Positions 56,435-64,000 of a DNA stretch of 64,000 bases are shown here, piece after piece. Location: contig NZ_BOMM01000045.1 of the NCBI RefSeq assembly GCF_016862195.1, positions 1 through 64,000 on the forward strand. Direction: 5' to 3'. Origin of the DNA: Paractinoplanes ferrugineus (lineage in GTDB: Bacteria > Actinomycetota > Actinomycetes > Mycobacteriales > Micromonosporaceae). Position 1 is the first letter of the stretch, and the number at the start of each line of letters is the position of its first letter. The notes under the pieces are model-generated. The model saw only the letters and a program-made list of their open reading frames with translations, was not told the origin of the DNA and made no database searches. The position numbers were made by a program, and so were the translations under genes.

Positions 56435-59140
56435 TCAGCTGGTCGCTGAGCAGGTGATCGGGGAGGGAACCGGGTTGGTGGTGCCGGTCAGACCCGCCAG
56501 GAAGCCGAACGTGGTGGTGCCGTTCGTGGCGAGCGTGCCGTTATAGCCGGCATTGACGACCTTGACCGTCGTGCCGGATTGGGTGCCGGTGCCGTTCCAG
56601 ACCTGCGAGATGGTCTGGCCGCCGGTGAAGTTCCAGCCCACGGTCCAGCTCTTGGTGGCCGTGCCGCCGGTGTTCTGGACTGTCACCTCACCCTGCATGC
56701 CACCGCTCCACGCGCCGGTGACCTTGTAGGTGGCGGTGCAGCCCGACGCCCCGGTGGTCGGGGTGACGGTCGGGCCGGTGGTCGGGCTGACAGTCGGGCT
56801 GACAGTCGGGCTGACAGTCGGGCTGACTGTCGGGCTGACCGTGGGACTGACCGTCGGGCTCGCGGTCGGCGTGCTCGTCGGGGACGTGGTCGGTGGCGTC
56901 GTGGCCGTCGTGGTCCGGTCCGCGTAGAGGATCCCGCGGCCGTTGGTGCCCAGGTAGACCCGGCCGAACACGTTCGGGTCGCCGGCCAGCGCGTCGCCCA
57001 TGTTGCCGTACTGGTGGGCGTCGTCGTTGATCCGCACCCAGCTGGTGCCGCCGTCGTCGGAGCGGAAGACGCCGGTGACCGCGTCGACCGTGCCGACCAG
57101 GAAGATCGCCTTGTGACTCTGGCCCGGTGCGGCCTTGCCGAAGGCGACGTTGATGCCGGACGTCACCGAGGTGACCTTGGTGAAGGTGGTGCCGGAGTCG
57201 GTCGACTTGAACAGCCCCGTCTCCCCGGCGACCCAGACCTCACCCGCGGTGCCCGGGACGGCCTTGAGGTGCAACCGGCCCGTGGTCGGCAGCGACACCG
57301 AGGACGCGGTGAACGTCGCGCCGCCGTCCTTGCTCGTGTAGAACTTCCCCGCCGCGTACGCGTAGAAGGTCTTGGGGTTGACCCGGTCCGATTCGACGAT
57401 CGCCCCGGTGGGAATCCCCGTCGACGCGGTCCACGAGCTGCCTCGGGTGGTCGAGTAGTAGACCCCGGTGCCCTGCGGCGACCAGACCATGGCGCCGGCG
57501 TCGGCACCGACCGCGATGGTTCCGCCGCCGGTCACCCCGGACGGTTCCTGGCCCTGGTACCAGTTCTTGCCGCCGTCGGTGCTGATGCCGATGTGCGGGG
57601 CAGCGTCGGCGTTCCCGACTCGCGCGAACACTGTGGGCGTGAGTTCGGCGAAGTCGAGGGACGTGTTGCTGCTCAGCGTCGGGGTGTCGTGGAAGCTGGG
57701 TTGCACCGCGTCGAGTGACGCGTGGTAGAAGCCGCTGATGTCACCGAGCGCGCTGACCAGCGGTGCACCGGTCGGCGGAGCGGCGAGGTCGAGGACGGCC
57801 GTCTCCTCGAGGCCCTTGGCGACCGGCTTGATCGTGATCTTGGTGCCGGCGTCCCAGTTCGTCAGGTTCGACGTGCCGTAGACGGTGGCGCCGGTGCCGT
57901 AGAACATCCGGTCGGAGTTGTACGGGTCGATCGCGAGGGACTCGTTCATCCAGCCGAGCTTCGGGGTGGACTCCGGCGGTTGCGGGTTGGTGTTGAAGTC
58001 CAGCCAGGGGTTGGCCGAGATGTCCATGGTGTAGCGCTTGGACATGCTGGGGTAGCTGGTCCAGTCCCAGGCCCGGGTCCAGGTGGCCCCGTTGTCGGTG
58101 CTGCGGAAGAAGATCGCGTCCGGCCACCAGGAGATCTGGGTGGCGACCATCAGCGTGCCCGGGTGCAGGGTGTCGACCGTGAGGCCGGAGTAGCCGTAGT
58201 AGGCGTCCGCCGTCGGGGTCGGGGTGATGTTGGTCCAGGTCCCGGTCGAGATCTGGTATTTCCAGACCTGGCCGGCCGCGCCGTCGTACGGTCCGCCGGT
58301 GTCGCTGGTGGCGATGTAGAGGTAGTCGCCCTGGACGACGCCCTTGTGGGCGAGGTAACCGGTGGGCTGACCGGCGACGCGGGTCCAGGTGGTGCCGCCG
58401 TCGGCCGACGTGTAGAGCGGGTTGGCCTTGTCCCCGACACCCACGAAGATGCGGTTGGCGGCGCCGAACGTGACCCAGCTCAGACCCTGGTTCTGGTTGA
58501 GGTAGTTGTTGGTGTCGGACGCGTCCTGCACGTAGTTGCCGACGTTCGGGAAGCTGGTGACCTTGCTGAACGTCACGCCGTAGTCGGTACTGCGGTAGAG
58601 GCCGTTGCCGCCCTCGGCGGCGAAGTACACGTTCTTGTGGTTGTTCGGGTCGACGGCGAGCCGCTCACCGATGCCCCGGCCGGGCATGTTGCCGCCGTTC
58701 TTGAACGGCAGCGTGGTGATCTGCCAGGTGTTTCCCTTGTCCGAGGAGCGCAGGATGGCGCCGTTGTTCGGATCCCAGTCGTTGGTGTACATGCCGACCG
58801 CCGCATAGACCCGGTTGGTGTCGACCGGGTCGGGCGCGATGGACAGGACGCCGTTGTAGCCCCAGTTGTTCTGGCCGACCCAGTCGAGCAGCGGGGTCCA
58901 GCTCTGGCCGGCCTCGTTCCATCGGTAGGCGCCACCGATGTCGGTGCGGGCGTAGATCAGGTTCTTCTCGCCCGGGTTGAAGACGATGGCCGGGACGAAG
59001 CCACCCCCGTCGATCCGGACGTTCTTCCAGTTGTACGGGTCGGCCGCGGTCGCCGACGCCGTGTTGGGCGAGGCCAGGGCGACCGCCACCACCCCGGCTA
59101 ACAGGGCGGCGATGCTCGCCCCGATGGCTACCCTTCTCAT
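56435..59140 (-). CDS. GH74 xyloglucanase with CBM2
   Basis: This is a 901-residue secreted enzyme. Signal to about residue 33; two seven-bladed propellers of GH74 (about 35-755); a (TVSP)n linker (about 760-805) encoded by a tandem DNA repeat; and CBM2 (about 808-901). LIYARTDIGGAYRWNEAG has the first catalytic Asp and SALGDISGFYH the second by family position. Repeated Asp-box-like SxDxGxTW motifs (SSDKGNTWQ, SADGGTTWTR, STDNGATWTR, SKDGGATF) mark the propeller blades. It attacks xyloglucan coating cellulose. The ATG at 59140 is preferred over one five codons upstream because GGAAGGTG precedes it. First gene of the operon, 31 bases behind a CebR-box. Confidence 0.95.
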   Translation of the reverse strand: MRRVAIGASIAALLAGVVAVALASPNTASATAADPYNWKNVRIDGGGFVPAIVFNPGEKNLIYARTDIGGAYRWNEAGQSWTPLLDWVGQNNWGYNGVLSIAPDPVDTNRVYAAVGMYTNDWDPNNGAILRSSDKGNTWQITTLPFKNGGNMPGRGIGERLAVDPNNHKNVYFAAEGGNGLYRSTDYGVTFSKVTSFPNVGNYVQDASDTNNYLNQNQGLSWVTFGAANRIFVGVGDKANPLYTSADGGTTWTRVAGQPTGYLAHKGVVQGDYLYIATSDTGGPYDGAAGQVWKYQISTGTWTNITPTPTADAYYGYSGLTVDTLHPGTLMVATQISWWPDAIFFRSTDNGATWTRAWDWTSYPSMSKRYTMDISANPWLDFNTNPQPPESTPKLGWMNESLAIDPYNSDRMFYGTGATVYGTSNLTNWDAGTKITIKPVAKGLEETAVLDLAAPPTGAPLVSALGDISGFYHASLDAVQPSFHDTPTLSSNTSLDFAELTPTVFARVGNADAAPHIGISTDGGKNWYQGQEPSGVTGGGTIAVGADAGAMVWSPQGTGVYYSTTRGSSWTASTGIPTGAIVESDRVNPKTFYAYAAGKFYTSKDGGATFTASSVSLPTTGRLHLKAVPGTAGEVWVAGETGLFKSTDSGTTFTKVTSVTSGINVAFGKAAPGQSHKAIFLVGTVDAVTGVFRSDDGGTSWVRINDDAHQYGNMGDALAGDPNVFGRVYLGTNGRGILYADRTTTATTPPTTSPTSTPTASPTVSPTVSPTVSPTVSPTVSPTVSPTTGPTVTPTTGASGCTATYKVTGAWSGGMQGEVTVQNTGGTATKSWTVGWNFTGGQTISQVWNGTGTQSGTTVKVVNAGYNGTLATNGTTTFGFLAGLTGTTNPVPSPITCSATS
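56781..56864. repeat. 12-bp tandem repeat coding the (TVSP)n linker
   Basis: Seven copies of a 12-base unit (GTCGGGCTGACA and variants) lie in frame in the GH74 linker, the first three identical. Copy number should vary between strains. Confidence 0.85.
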
Positions 59141-59170
59141 CCGGGCACCTTCCATAGACGTACGTGCACA

Positions 59171-59184
59171 TGGGAGCGCTCCCA
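59171..59184. promoter_or_regulatory. Perfect CebR-box before GH74-GH48-AA10
   Basis: TGGGAGCGCTCCCA is identical to the site at 29891 and to the Streptomyces CebR consensus. It lies 31 bases from the GH74 start, over or just after the likely promoter. Confidence 0.88.
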
Positions 59185-59476
59185 GAAGCGTCCGGCCTGA
59201 GACACATCGCTGTCAAGCCCTGGAAACATCGAGTTGACAATGCTGAATCTACGGGCGCTTTTCGGAAATGCTTTTCGCGCTAACCGCAATGAATTGACTG
59301 AACTCAATCGCTTAAACGTTCAGCAACGCCTTGAAATGGGCCGAACACTTACCGTCAACCAACGGGACGTTCAGGTGTTTTCGGCGCTGTGTATCATCCT
59401 GGCGTTGATTGCCAGGACGACACCGGGGTATCCACGGTCCGGTCAGCGGATCGGACCGGCGGTGGAGGAGCGTTGC
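59185..59476. other. AT-rich divergent leader between GH74 and ugd
   Basis: About 200 bases from 59231 are far less GC-rich than the rest of the window and hold no convincing gene. TTGACA occurs at 59234 without a good -10 partner. TCCTGGC-N7-GCCAGGA (59397-59417) is an inverted repeat before the ugd start, possibly a regulator site or an RNA hairpin. ACGTTCAG occurs twice (about 59317 and 59368). Confidence 0.5.
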
Positions 59477-60841
59477 ATGAAGGTTTGCGTTGTCGGTACG
59501 GGCTATGTCGGCCTTACTACCGGGGTCAGTCTCGCGTTCCTCGGGCATGAGGTGACCTGCGTCGATCTGGATCAGCAGAAGGTCGACATGCTCACCGCGG
59601 GCCGGTGCCCCATCTACGAGCCGGGAATGGACGACCTGCTGTCCGAGGCCGCCGCCAATCTGACGTTCACCACCAGCTACGCCGAGGCGGTGCCCGGCGC
59701 CGATGTGGTCTTCGTCGCAGTGCAGACCCCGTCGGCCGACGACGGCAGCCCCGACCTGCGCTATCTGCGCTCGGCCGCGGAGAGCGTGGCGCAGAACCTC
59801 GACCACGACTTCACCGTCGTGGTCAACAAGTCGACCGTGCCGATCGGCAGCGGCAACTGGGTCGACGCGATTCTTCGCGAGTCGTTCGCGCAGCGCACCG
59901 ACCGGCCCGAGGGCTGCGAATTCTCGGTGGCCTCCAATCCCGAGTTCCTGCGCGAGGGCAATGCGATCCACGACACGCTCTTCCCCGACCGAATCGTGAT
60001 CGGCTCCGACAATCCGCGCGGCCTGCAGGTGCTCAACCAGCTTTATCGGCCGATCATCAACCAGACGTTCACGGCGCCGAGCTTCTCGCCGCGCCCCGAC
60101 GACATCGGCGCGGTCCCGCTGGTCTCCACCGACCTCGCCTCGGCCGAACTCATCAAGTACGCGGCCAACGCGTTCCTGGCGCTGAAGATCAGCTACGCGA
60201 ACGAGATCGGCCAGCTCGCCGCCAAGGTGGGCGCCGACATCACCGAGGTGACCCGGGGCATGGGTCTCGACCAGCGGATCGGCTCGCGCTTCCTGCAGGC
60301 CGGCGTCGGCTGGGGCGGGTCCTGCTTCGGCAAGGACACCAAGGCCCTGATCGCCACCGCGGCCGAGTACAACTACTCGATGCCGATCGTGCAGGCCGCC
60401 CGCGAGGTCAACGACCGGCAGCGGCTCATCGCGGTCGAGCGCCTGCAGGACGAGCTGCGCATCCTCAAGGGCCGCAAGATCGGCCTGCTCGGCATCGCGT
60501 TCAAGCCCAACACCGACGACCTGCGCGACTCGCCGGCGCTCGACATCGCCAACCTGCTGATCGCCCGCGGCGCCCGGGTGCGGCTGCACGACCCGATCGC
60601 CGGCGAGCGCTTCCAGCGTGAACAGCCCGAGCTCGCGCCCTACCTGCGCGAGTCGCTCGACGACCTGTTCGACGACTGCGACGCGGTCGTGCTGGTCACC
60701 GAGTGGGCGCAGTACCTCGAACTGGACTGGGGCAAGTTCGTCGGCCTCATGCGCACGCCGATCCTGCTGGACGGCCGGCATGTGCTGGACAGCGAGCGGA
60801 TGGCCCGGCTCGGCTACAAATACTTGGCAATCGCCGGATAA
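59477..60841 (+). CDS. ugd: UDP-glucose 6-dehydrogenase
   Basis: This 454-residue enzyme oxidises UDP-glucose to UDP-glucuronate with two NAD, feeding envelope polysaccharide or glycosylation. KVCVVGTGYVGLTTGVSLAFLGHEVTCVDLD is the NAD fold. VNKSTVPIGSGN, SNPEFLREGNAIHD, KYAANAFLALKISYANEI and VGWGGSCFGKDTKAL follow, the last with the catalytic Cys. GIAFKPNTDDLRDSPALDI marks the C-terminal UDP-binding domain. The ATG at 59477 has GGAGGAG at good distance. All catalytic residues are intact. Confidence 0.96.
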   Translation: MKVCVVGTGYVGLTTGVSLAFLGHEVTCVDLDQQKVDMLTAGRCPIYEPGMDDLLSEAAANLTFTTSYAEAVPGADVVFVAVQTPSADDGSPDLRYLRSAAESVAQNLDHDFTVVVNKSTVPIGSGNWVDAILRESFAQRTDRPEGCEFSVASNPEFLREGNAIHDTLFPDRIVIGSDNPRGLQVLNQLYRPIINQTFTAPSFSPRPDDIGAVPLVSTDLASAELIKYAANAFLALKISYANEIGQLAAKVGADITEVTRGMGLDQRIGSRFLQAGVGWGGSCFGKDTKALIATAAEYNYSMPIVQAAREVNDRQRLIAVERLQDELRILKGRKIGLLGIAFKPNTDDLRDSPALDIANLLIARGARVRLHDPIAGERFQREQPELAPYLRESLDDLFDDCDAVVLVTEWAQYLELDWGKFVGLMRTPILLDGRHVLDSERMARLGYKYLAIAG

Positions 60842-60876
60842 GCCCGTTTCAGCCCAGACACCCCGGCCGTCTCGCC

Positions 60877-60893
60877 GGATATCCCAGATATCC
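60877..60893. promoter_or_regulatory. GGATATC-CCA-GATATCC inverted repeat
   Basis: Perfect seven-base arms lie 36 bases after the ugd stop and are flanked by GC-rich sequence. It could end the ugd message or bind a regulator. Confidence 0.45.
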
Positions 60894-60958
60894 AGCGGGC
60901 CGGCCGGCCTGCGTCTAGGGTCTGGTCAGGGGCTTTGGGGGTGTGACCAGCAGTTCTC

Positions 60959-60974
60959 CCTTAACCGGTTAAGG
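60959..60974. promoter_or_regulatory. 16-bp perfect palindrome, LacI-type operator
   Basis: CCTTAACCGGTTAAGG is a perfect dyad with a central CG, as in LacI-family sites, 150 bases upstream of the sugar-binding gene of the ABC importer. Confidence 0.65.
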
Positions 60975-61123
60975 TGCCAGATCGCCGCTGCCGTATCGTT
61001 ACCGAGTCGATCGAGCGGAAATCATTGCGCAACGTCCCGGTTACCTCTTGACTGTGAGCCAAGTAGCGCTTCGGACGGCGACGTCTTCGGACGTCGGAGG
61101 CGCGATTTGACATAGGGAGCGGT

Positions 61124-62497
61124 ATGTTCGGTCAACCTAGGAGCCCGCGTTTCCGGGCCGCGCTCGCCGGCACGCTCAGTGCCGGGCTGGTTCTCAGCAT
61201 CGCAGCTTGCGGCGGCAGCGACGACTCCGACAGCGACACCTCGTCGAACGCCTCGGCGTCGGCGATCGACTGTGCGCCATACACGAAGTTCGGCGACATC
61301 AAGGGCAAGACGGTCTCCATCTACACGGGCATCGTCACTCCTGAGGACACGCCGCACATCAACTCGTACAAGCCTTTCGAGACCTGCACGGGCGCGACGG
61401 TGAAGTACGAGGGCGACAAGTCCTTCGAGACCCAGATCCTGGTCCGGGCCAAGGCCGGCAACCCGCCGGACCTCGCCATCGTGCCCCAGCCCGGCCTGCT
61501 CAAGCAGCTCGTGGCCACCGGCAAGGCGGTCGTGGCGCCGGACGAGGTCTCGGCCAACGTCGACAAGTTCTGGGGCAAGGACTGGAAGGCCTACGCCACC
61601 ATCGACGGCAAGTTCTACGCCGCGCCGCTGGGCGCGAGCGTGAAGTCGCTGGTGTGGTACTCGCCGAAGGACTTCAAGGACTCCAACTACGAGGTCCCCA
61701 CCACCCTCGACCAGCTCAAGGCCCTCAGCGACAAGATGGTCGCCGACGGCAAGAAGCCGTGGTGCGCGGGCATCTCCTCGGGTGACGCGACCGGCTGGCC
61801 GGTCACCGACTGGATGGAAGACTTCATGCTCCGCACCGCGGGCGTGGACGAGTACGACAAGTGGGTCAACCACCAGATCGCGTTCAACAGCCCGGAGCCG
61901 ACCGCGGCCCTCGACGCTGTCGGCGGCTACCTGAAGAACGACAAGTACGTCAACGGTGGTCTCGGCGACGTCAAGAGCATCGCGACCACCACGTTCCAGG
62001 ACGCCGGCCTGCCGATCCTCGACGGCCAGTGCGAGATGCACCGCCAGGCGAGCTTCTACGCGGCCAACTGGCCCAAGGGCACCAAGGTCTCGCAGGACGG
62101 CGACGTCTTCGCGTTCTACCTGCCCGGCAAGGACGCGACCACCAAGCCGGTTCTCGGCGGCGGCGAGTTCGTCCTGTCGTTCGCGGACCGTCCCGAGGTC
62201 AAGGCGTTCCAGACCTACCTGTCCTCCGACACCTGGGCCAACACCAAGGCCAAGCTGTCCAGCGGCTGGGTCTCGGCCAACAAGGGTCTCGACCCGAACA
62301 ACCTGACCAGCCCGATCGACCAGCTCGCGGCCAAGATCCTGCTCGACCCGGCCACCCAGTTCCGGTTCGACGGTTCCGACCAGATGCCCGCGGCCGTCGG
62401 CTCGGACGCGTTCTGGAAGCAGGCGACCAGCTGGATCACCGGCCAGGACACCAAGACCACGGTGGACAACATCGAAAAGGCCTGGCCGAAGAAGTAA
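61124..62497 (+). CDS. Alpha-glucoside-type ABC transporter substrate-binding lipoprotein
   Basis: This is a 457-residue binding protein. The signal ends VLSIAAC with the lipid Cys at 29, then an Asp/Ser tether. The mature protein follows the group-1 extracellular solute-binding fold (AglE-like): GKTVSIYTGIVTPEDTPHINSYKPFETCTGATVKYEGDKSFETQILVRAKAGNPPDLAIVPQPGLLKQLV, PLGASVKSLVWYSPKDFK and GYWAPxxWAxKGG-like QASFYAANWPKGTKV. The start has GGGAG five bases before the ATG. Two permeases follow; the ATPase (msiK-type) is likely elsewhere. The sugar is inferred from similarity to AglE, not shown. Confidence 0.85.
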   Translation: MFGQPRSPRFRAALAGTLSAGLVLSIAACGGSDDSDSDTSSNASASAIDCAPYTKFGDIKGKTVSIYTGIVTPEDTPHINSYKPFETCTGATVKYEGDKSFETQILVRAKAGNPPDLAIVPQPGLLKQLVATGKAVVAPDEVSANVDKFWGKDWKAYATIDGKFYAAPLGASVKSLVWYSPKDFKDSNYEVPTTLDQLKALSDKMVADGKKPWCAGISSGDATGWPVTDWMEDFMLRTAGVDEYDKWVNHQIAFNSPEPTAALDAVGGYLKNDKYVNGGLGDVKSIATTTFQDAGLPILDGQCEMHRQASFYAANWPKGTKVSQDGDVFAFYLPGKDATTKPVLGGGEFVLSFADRPEVKAFQTYLSSDTWANTKAKLSSGWVSANKGLDPNNLTSPIDQLAAKILLDPATQFRFDGSDQMPAAVGSDAFWKQATSWITGQDTKTTVDNIEKAWPKK

Positions 62498-62520
62498 TCC
62501 GAACTGAATAGATCTACCCA

Positions 62521-62558
62521 AGGCCGGTCGGGAGGCGTAACAATCTCCCGGCCGGCCT
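62521..62558 (+). other. Intercistronic hairpin between binding protein and permease
   Basis: AGGCCGGTCGGGAG pairs with CTCCCGGCCGGCCT (13 of 14 positions, the other a T-G) around a ten-base loop. Such hairpins stabilise or partly end messages so that more binding protein than permease is made. Confidence 0.7.
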
Positions 62559-62606
62559 CACCCTCTCTCACCACCACCACATAGCAACAAAGGAGGTACG
62601 GGTCGC

Positions 62607-63587
62607 GTGTTCAACACCGCCTCCACCACCCCAGGCAAGCTGTTACAGATGCTCGCCGCCCTACTGCTGTTCGCAGCGATCATGGGCGTCATCCTTTTCA
62701 TCGCGGGACGACTCGGCCGCGGCAAGAACGGCGACAAGTGGGTGGGGTACATCTACCTCCTCCCGGCCGTCTTGATGCTGCTCATCGGTCTCGTCTACCC
62801 CGGTCTCCGCACCATCTACGAGTCGTTCTTCGACGCGGCCGGCAACGCCTTCATCGGGTTCGACAACTACAAGACGATCTTCACCAACGAGGACGAGCTC
62901 ACCGTTCTGCGCAACACGGTGTTCTGGGTCGTCTTCACCCCGTTCGTGGCGACCGCGGTCGGCCTGGTCTACGCGATCCTGGTCGACAAGTCCCGGATGG
63001 AGTCGTTCGCCAAGGCCCTGATCTTCCTGCCGATGTCGATCTCCTTCGTGGCGGCCTCGGTCATCTGGAAGTTCATGTACGAGTACCGCCCCGACCAGGG
63101 CAGCGTGAAGCAGATCGGCCTGATCAACCAGATCATCGTCTGGCTCGGCGGCAAGCCGGTGCAGCTGCTGATCGAGTCGCCCCTCAACACGTTCCTGCTG
63201 ATCATCGTGATGATCTGGATCCAGGCCGGCTTCGCGATGACCATCCTGTCGGCGGCGATCAAGGCGATCCCGGACGACATCGTCGAGGCCGCCCGCCTCG
63301 ACGGCGTCAACGCGTGGAGCATGTTCCGGAGCATCACGCTGCCGAGCGTGCGCCCGACCGTCGTGGTCGTGCTCACCACGATCGGTATCGGCACGCTGAA
63401 GGTCTTCGACATCGTCCGCACCATGACCGGCGGCCAGTTCAAGACCAACGTCGTGGCCAACGAGTTCTACAGCCAGACGTTCCGAGCGGACAACCAGGGT
63501 CTCGGCGCCGCCCTCGCGGTGCTGCTGTTCATCCTGGTCATCCCGATCGTCGCGTACAACATCCGCCAGGTCCGTCAGGGGGCATGA
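62607..63587 (+). CDS. Alpha-glucoside-type ABC permease 1
   Basis: This 326-residue membrane permease has six or more helices (for example MLAALLLFAAIMGVILFIAG, WVGYIYLLPAVLMLLIGLVYPGL, NTFLLIIVMIWIQAGFAMTIL). The EAA loop EAARLDGVNAWSMFRSITLP near residue 230 contacts the ATPase. The N-terminal extra helix before the WVGYIYLLP segment is AglF-like. GTG 62607 follows AAAGGAGG. It forms a heterodimer with the next permease. Confidence 0.9.
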   Translation: MFNTASTTPGKLLQMLAALLLFAAIMGVILFIAGRLGRGKNGDKWVGYIYLLPAVLMLLIGLVYPGLRTIYESFFDAAGNAFIGFDNYKTIFTNEDELTVLRNTVFWVVFTPFVATAVGLVYAILVDKSRMESFAKALIFLPMSISFVAASVIWKFMYEYRPDQGSVKQIGLINQIIVWLGGKPVQLLIESPLNTFLLIIVMIWIQAGFAMTILSAAIKAIPDDIVEAARLDGVNAWSMFRSITLPSVRPTVVVVLTTIGIGTLKVFDIVRTMTGGQFKTNVVANEFYSQTFRADNQGLGAALAVLLFILVIPIVAYNIRQVRQGA

Positions 63588-64000
63588 TGAGCATCGTCAC
63601 TCCGCTGACGACCGGCCCGGAGATCACGCCGAAGCAGCTGTCCGCGTCCGCGGTCGCCAAGAAGAAGCTCAGCTCGCCGTGGGCGTCGCTGGCCGCGATC
63701 GTCATCGCGGTGCTGTGGACGATTCCCACGTTCGGCCTGCTGGTCTCGTCGTTCCGGCCCGAGCGCGCGATCAAACGCACCGGCTGGTGGACGTTCTTCA
63801 GCGACCCCCAGGTCACCTTCGACAACTACAAGGCCGTCTTCGGCGCCGACGGCGGCGTCAACATGGCCGACTTCTTCGTCAACTCGCTGGTGATCTGCAT
63901 CCCCGCGGTGCTGATCCCCCTCGCGCTGGCGTCGCTCTCGGCCTACGCGTTCGCCTGGATCGAGTTCAAGGGCAAGAACTTCCTGTTCCTGGCCATCTTC
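63584..64000 (+). CDS. Alpha-glucoside-type ABC permease 2 (partial)
   Basis: Two ATGs (63584, 63587) open the frame; the first overlaps the previous stop as ATGA. At least 139 residues are visible: a soluble start (PKQLSASAVAKKKLSSPW), a first helix (LAAIVIAVLWTIPTFGLLVSSFRPE), RTGWWTFFSDPQVTFDNYKAVF and a second helix region ending in SLSAYAFAWIEFKGK. This matches AglG-type permeases. The gene runs out of the window, so the EAA loop is not seen. Confidence 0.88.
   Translation, partial: MMSIVTPLTTGPEITPKQLSASAVAKKKLSSPWASLAAIVIAVLWTIPTFGLLVSSFRPERAIKRTGWWTFFSDPQVTFDNYKAVFGADGGVNMADFFVNSLVICIPAVLIPLALASLSAYAFAWIEFKGKNFLFLAIF

Noticed and set aside
1..64000. Prophage, insertion sequence or biosynthetic cluster core genes
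   Set aside because: No transposase, integrase, phage structural gene, PKS, NRPS or terpene synthase was recognised; the P450 is the only tailoring-type enzyme.

Overview
The window is very GC-rich. It has short gene spacing, many GTG starts, frequent ATGA or TGATG stop/start overlaps and Gly/Ala/Pro-rich coding. This points to a soil actinomycete. Several features fit a Micromonosporaceae member close to Actinoplanes, though the genus is inference: many secreted enzymes with family-2 cellulose-binding modules (CBM2), a pyruvate phosphate dikinase, Methyltransf_19-type methyltransferases and Acg-type nitroreductases. No rRNA, tRNA, CRISPR array, insertion sequence or phage gene was seen.

Layout. 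0.5-9.6 kb: mixed single genes (polysaccharide deacetylase lipoprotein, GH16 enzyme, ALF-repeat secreted protein, luciferase-like oxidoreductase, methyltransferase, GH54 arabinofuranosidase with a ricin-type lectin domain). 9.7-14.3 kb: a compact minus-strand stress operon (two universal stress proteins, a PNPOx-like protein, an Acg nitroreductase, a CBS-BON protein, a small membrane protein) that resembles the mycobacterial DosR dormancy regulon in content. 14.3-18 kb: small enzymes and ppdK. 18.1-21.5 kb: an ImmA/IrrE-like metalloprotease, a seven-helix MAB_1171c-like membrane protein, an XRE regulator and a cytochrome P450, with a paired operator candidate between regulator and P450. 22.4-27.5 kb: glycolate oxidase glcDEF and malate dehydrogenase. 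27.6-31.1 kb: divergent rhamnogalacturonan lyase and SGNH esterase, both with CBM2, sharing one perfect CebR-box. 31.2-41.4 kb: GGDEF/EAL protein, several regulator/enzyme pairs, an MMPL exporter and smpB. 40.8-41.75 kb: a divergent dehydrogenase/TetR pair fused into two headless remnants. 41.8-48 kb: an orphan sugar-binding lipoprotein, an aldehyde dehydrogenase, a thioesterase, a beta-hydroxyacid dehydrogenase, a GlxA-type AraC regulator and a YciO/YrdC protein. 48.3-59.2 kb: a plant cell-wall island with two coupled SGNH hydrolases facing a GH10 xylanase, then a GH74-GH48-AA10 operon behind a second perfect CebR-box. 59.5-64 kb: UDP-glucose dehydrogenase and an alpha-glucoside-type ABC importer cut by the window edge.

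How it works together. The two identical CebR-boxes suggest that cello-oligosaccharides de-repress xyloglucanase, processive cellulase, LPMO, pectin lyase and esterase together. TTTCG-type repeats before the xylanase and a LacI-type palindrome before the importer suggest separate control of xylan use and oligosaccharide uptake. Four degraded genes (alpha/beta hydrolase, nitroreductase tail, dehydrogenase, TetR) show recent local deletion. The best candidates for undescribed biology are the XRE/metalloprotease/membrane/P450 module, the nested palindromes at 48.04-48.14 kb, the perfect palindrome inside glcE, and the DosR-like stress operon.
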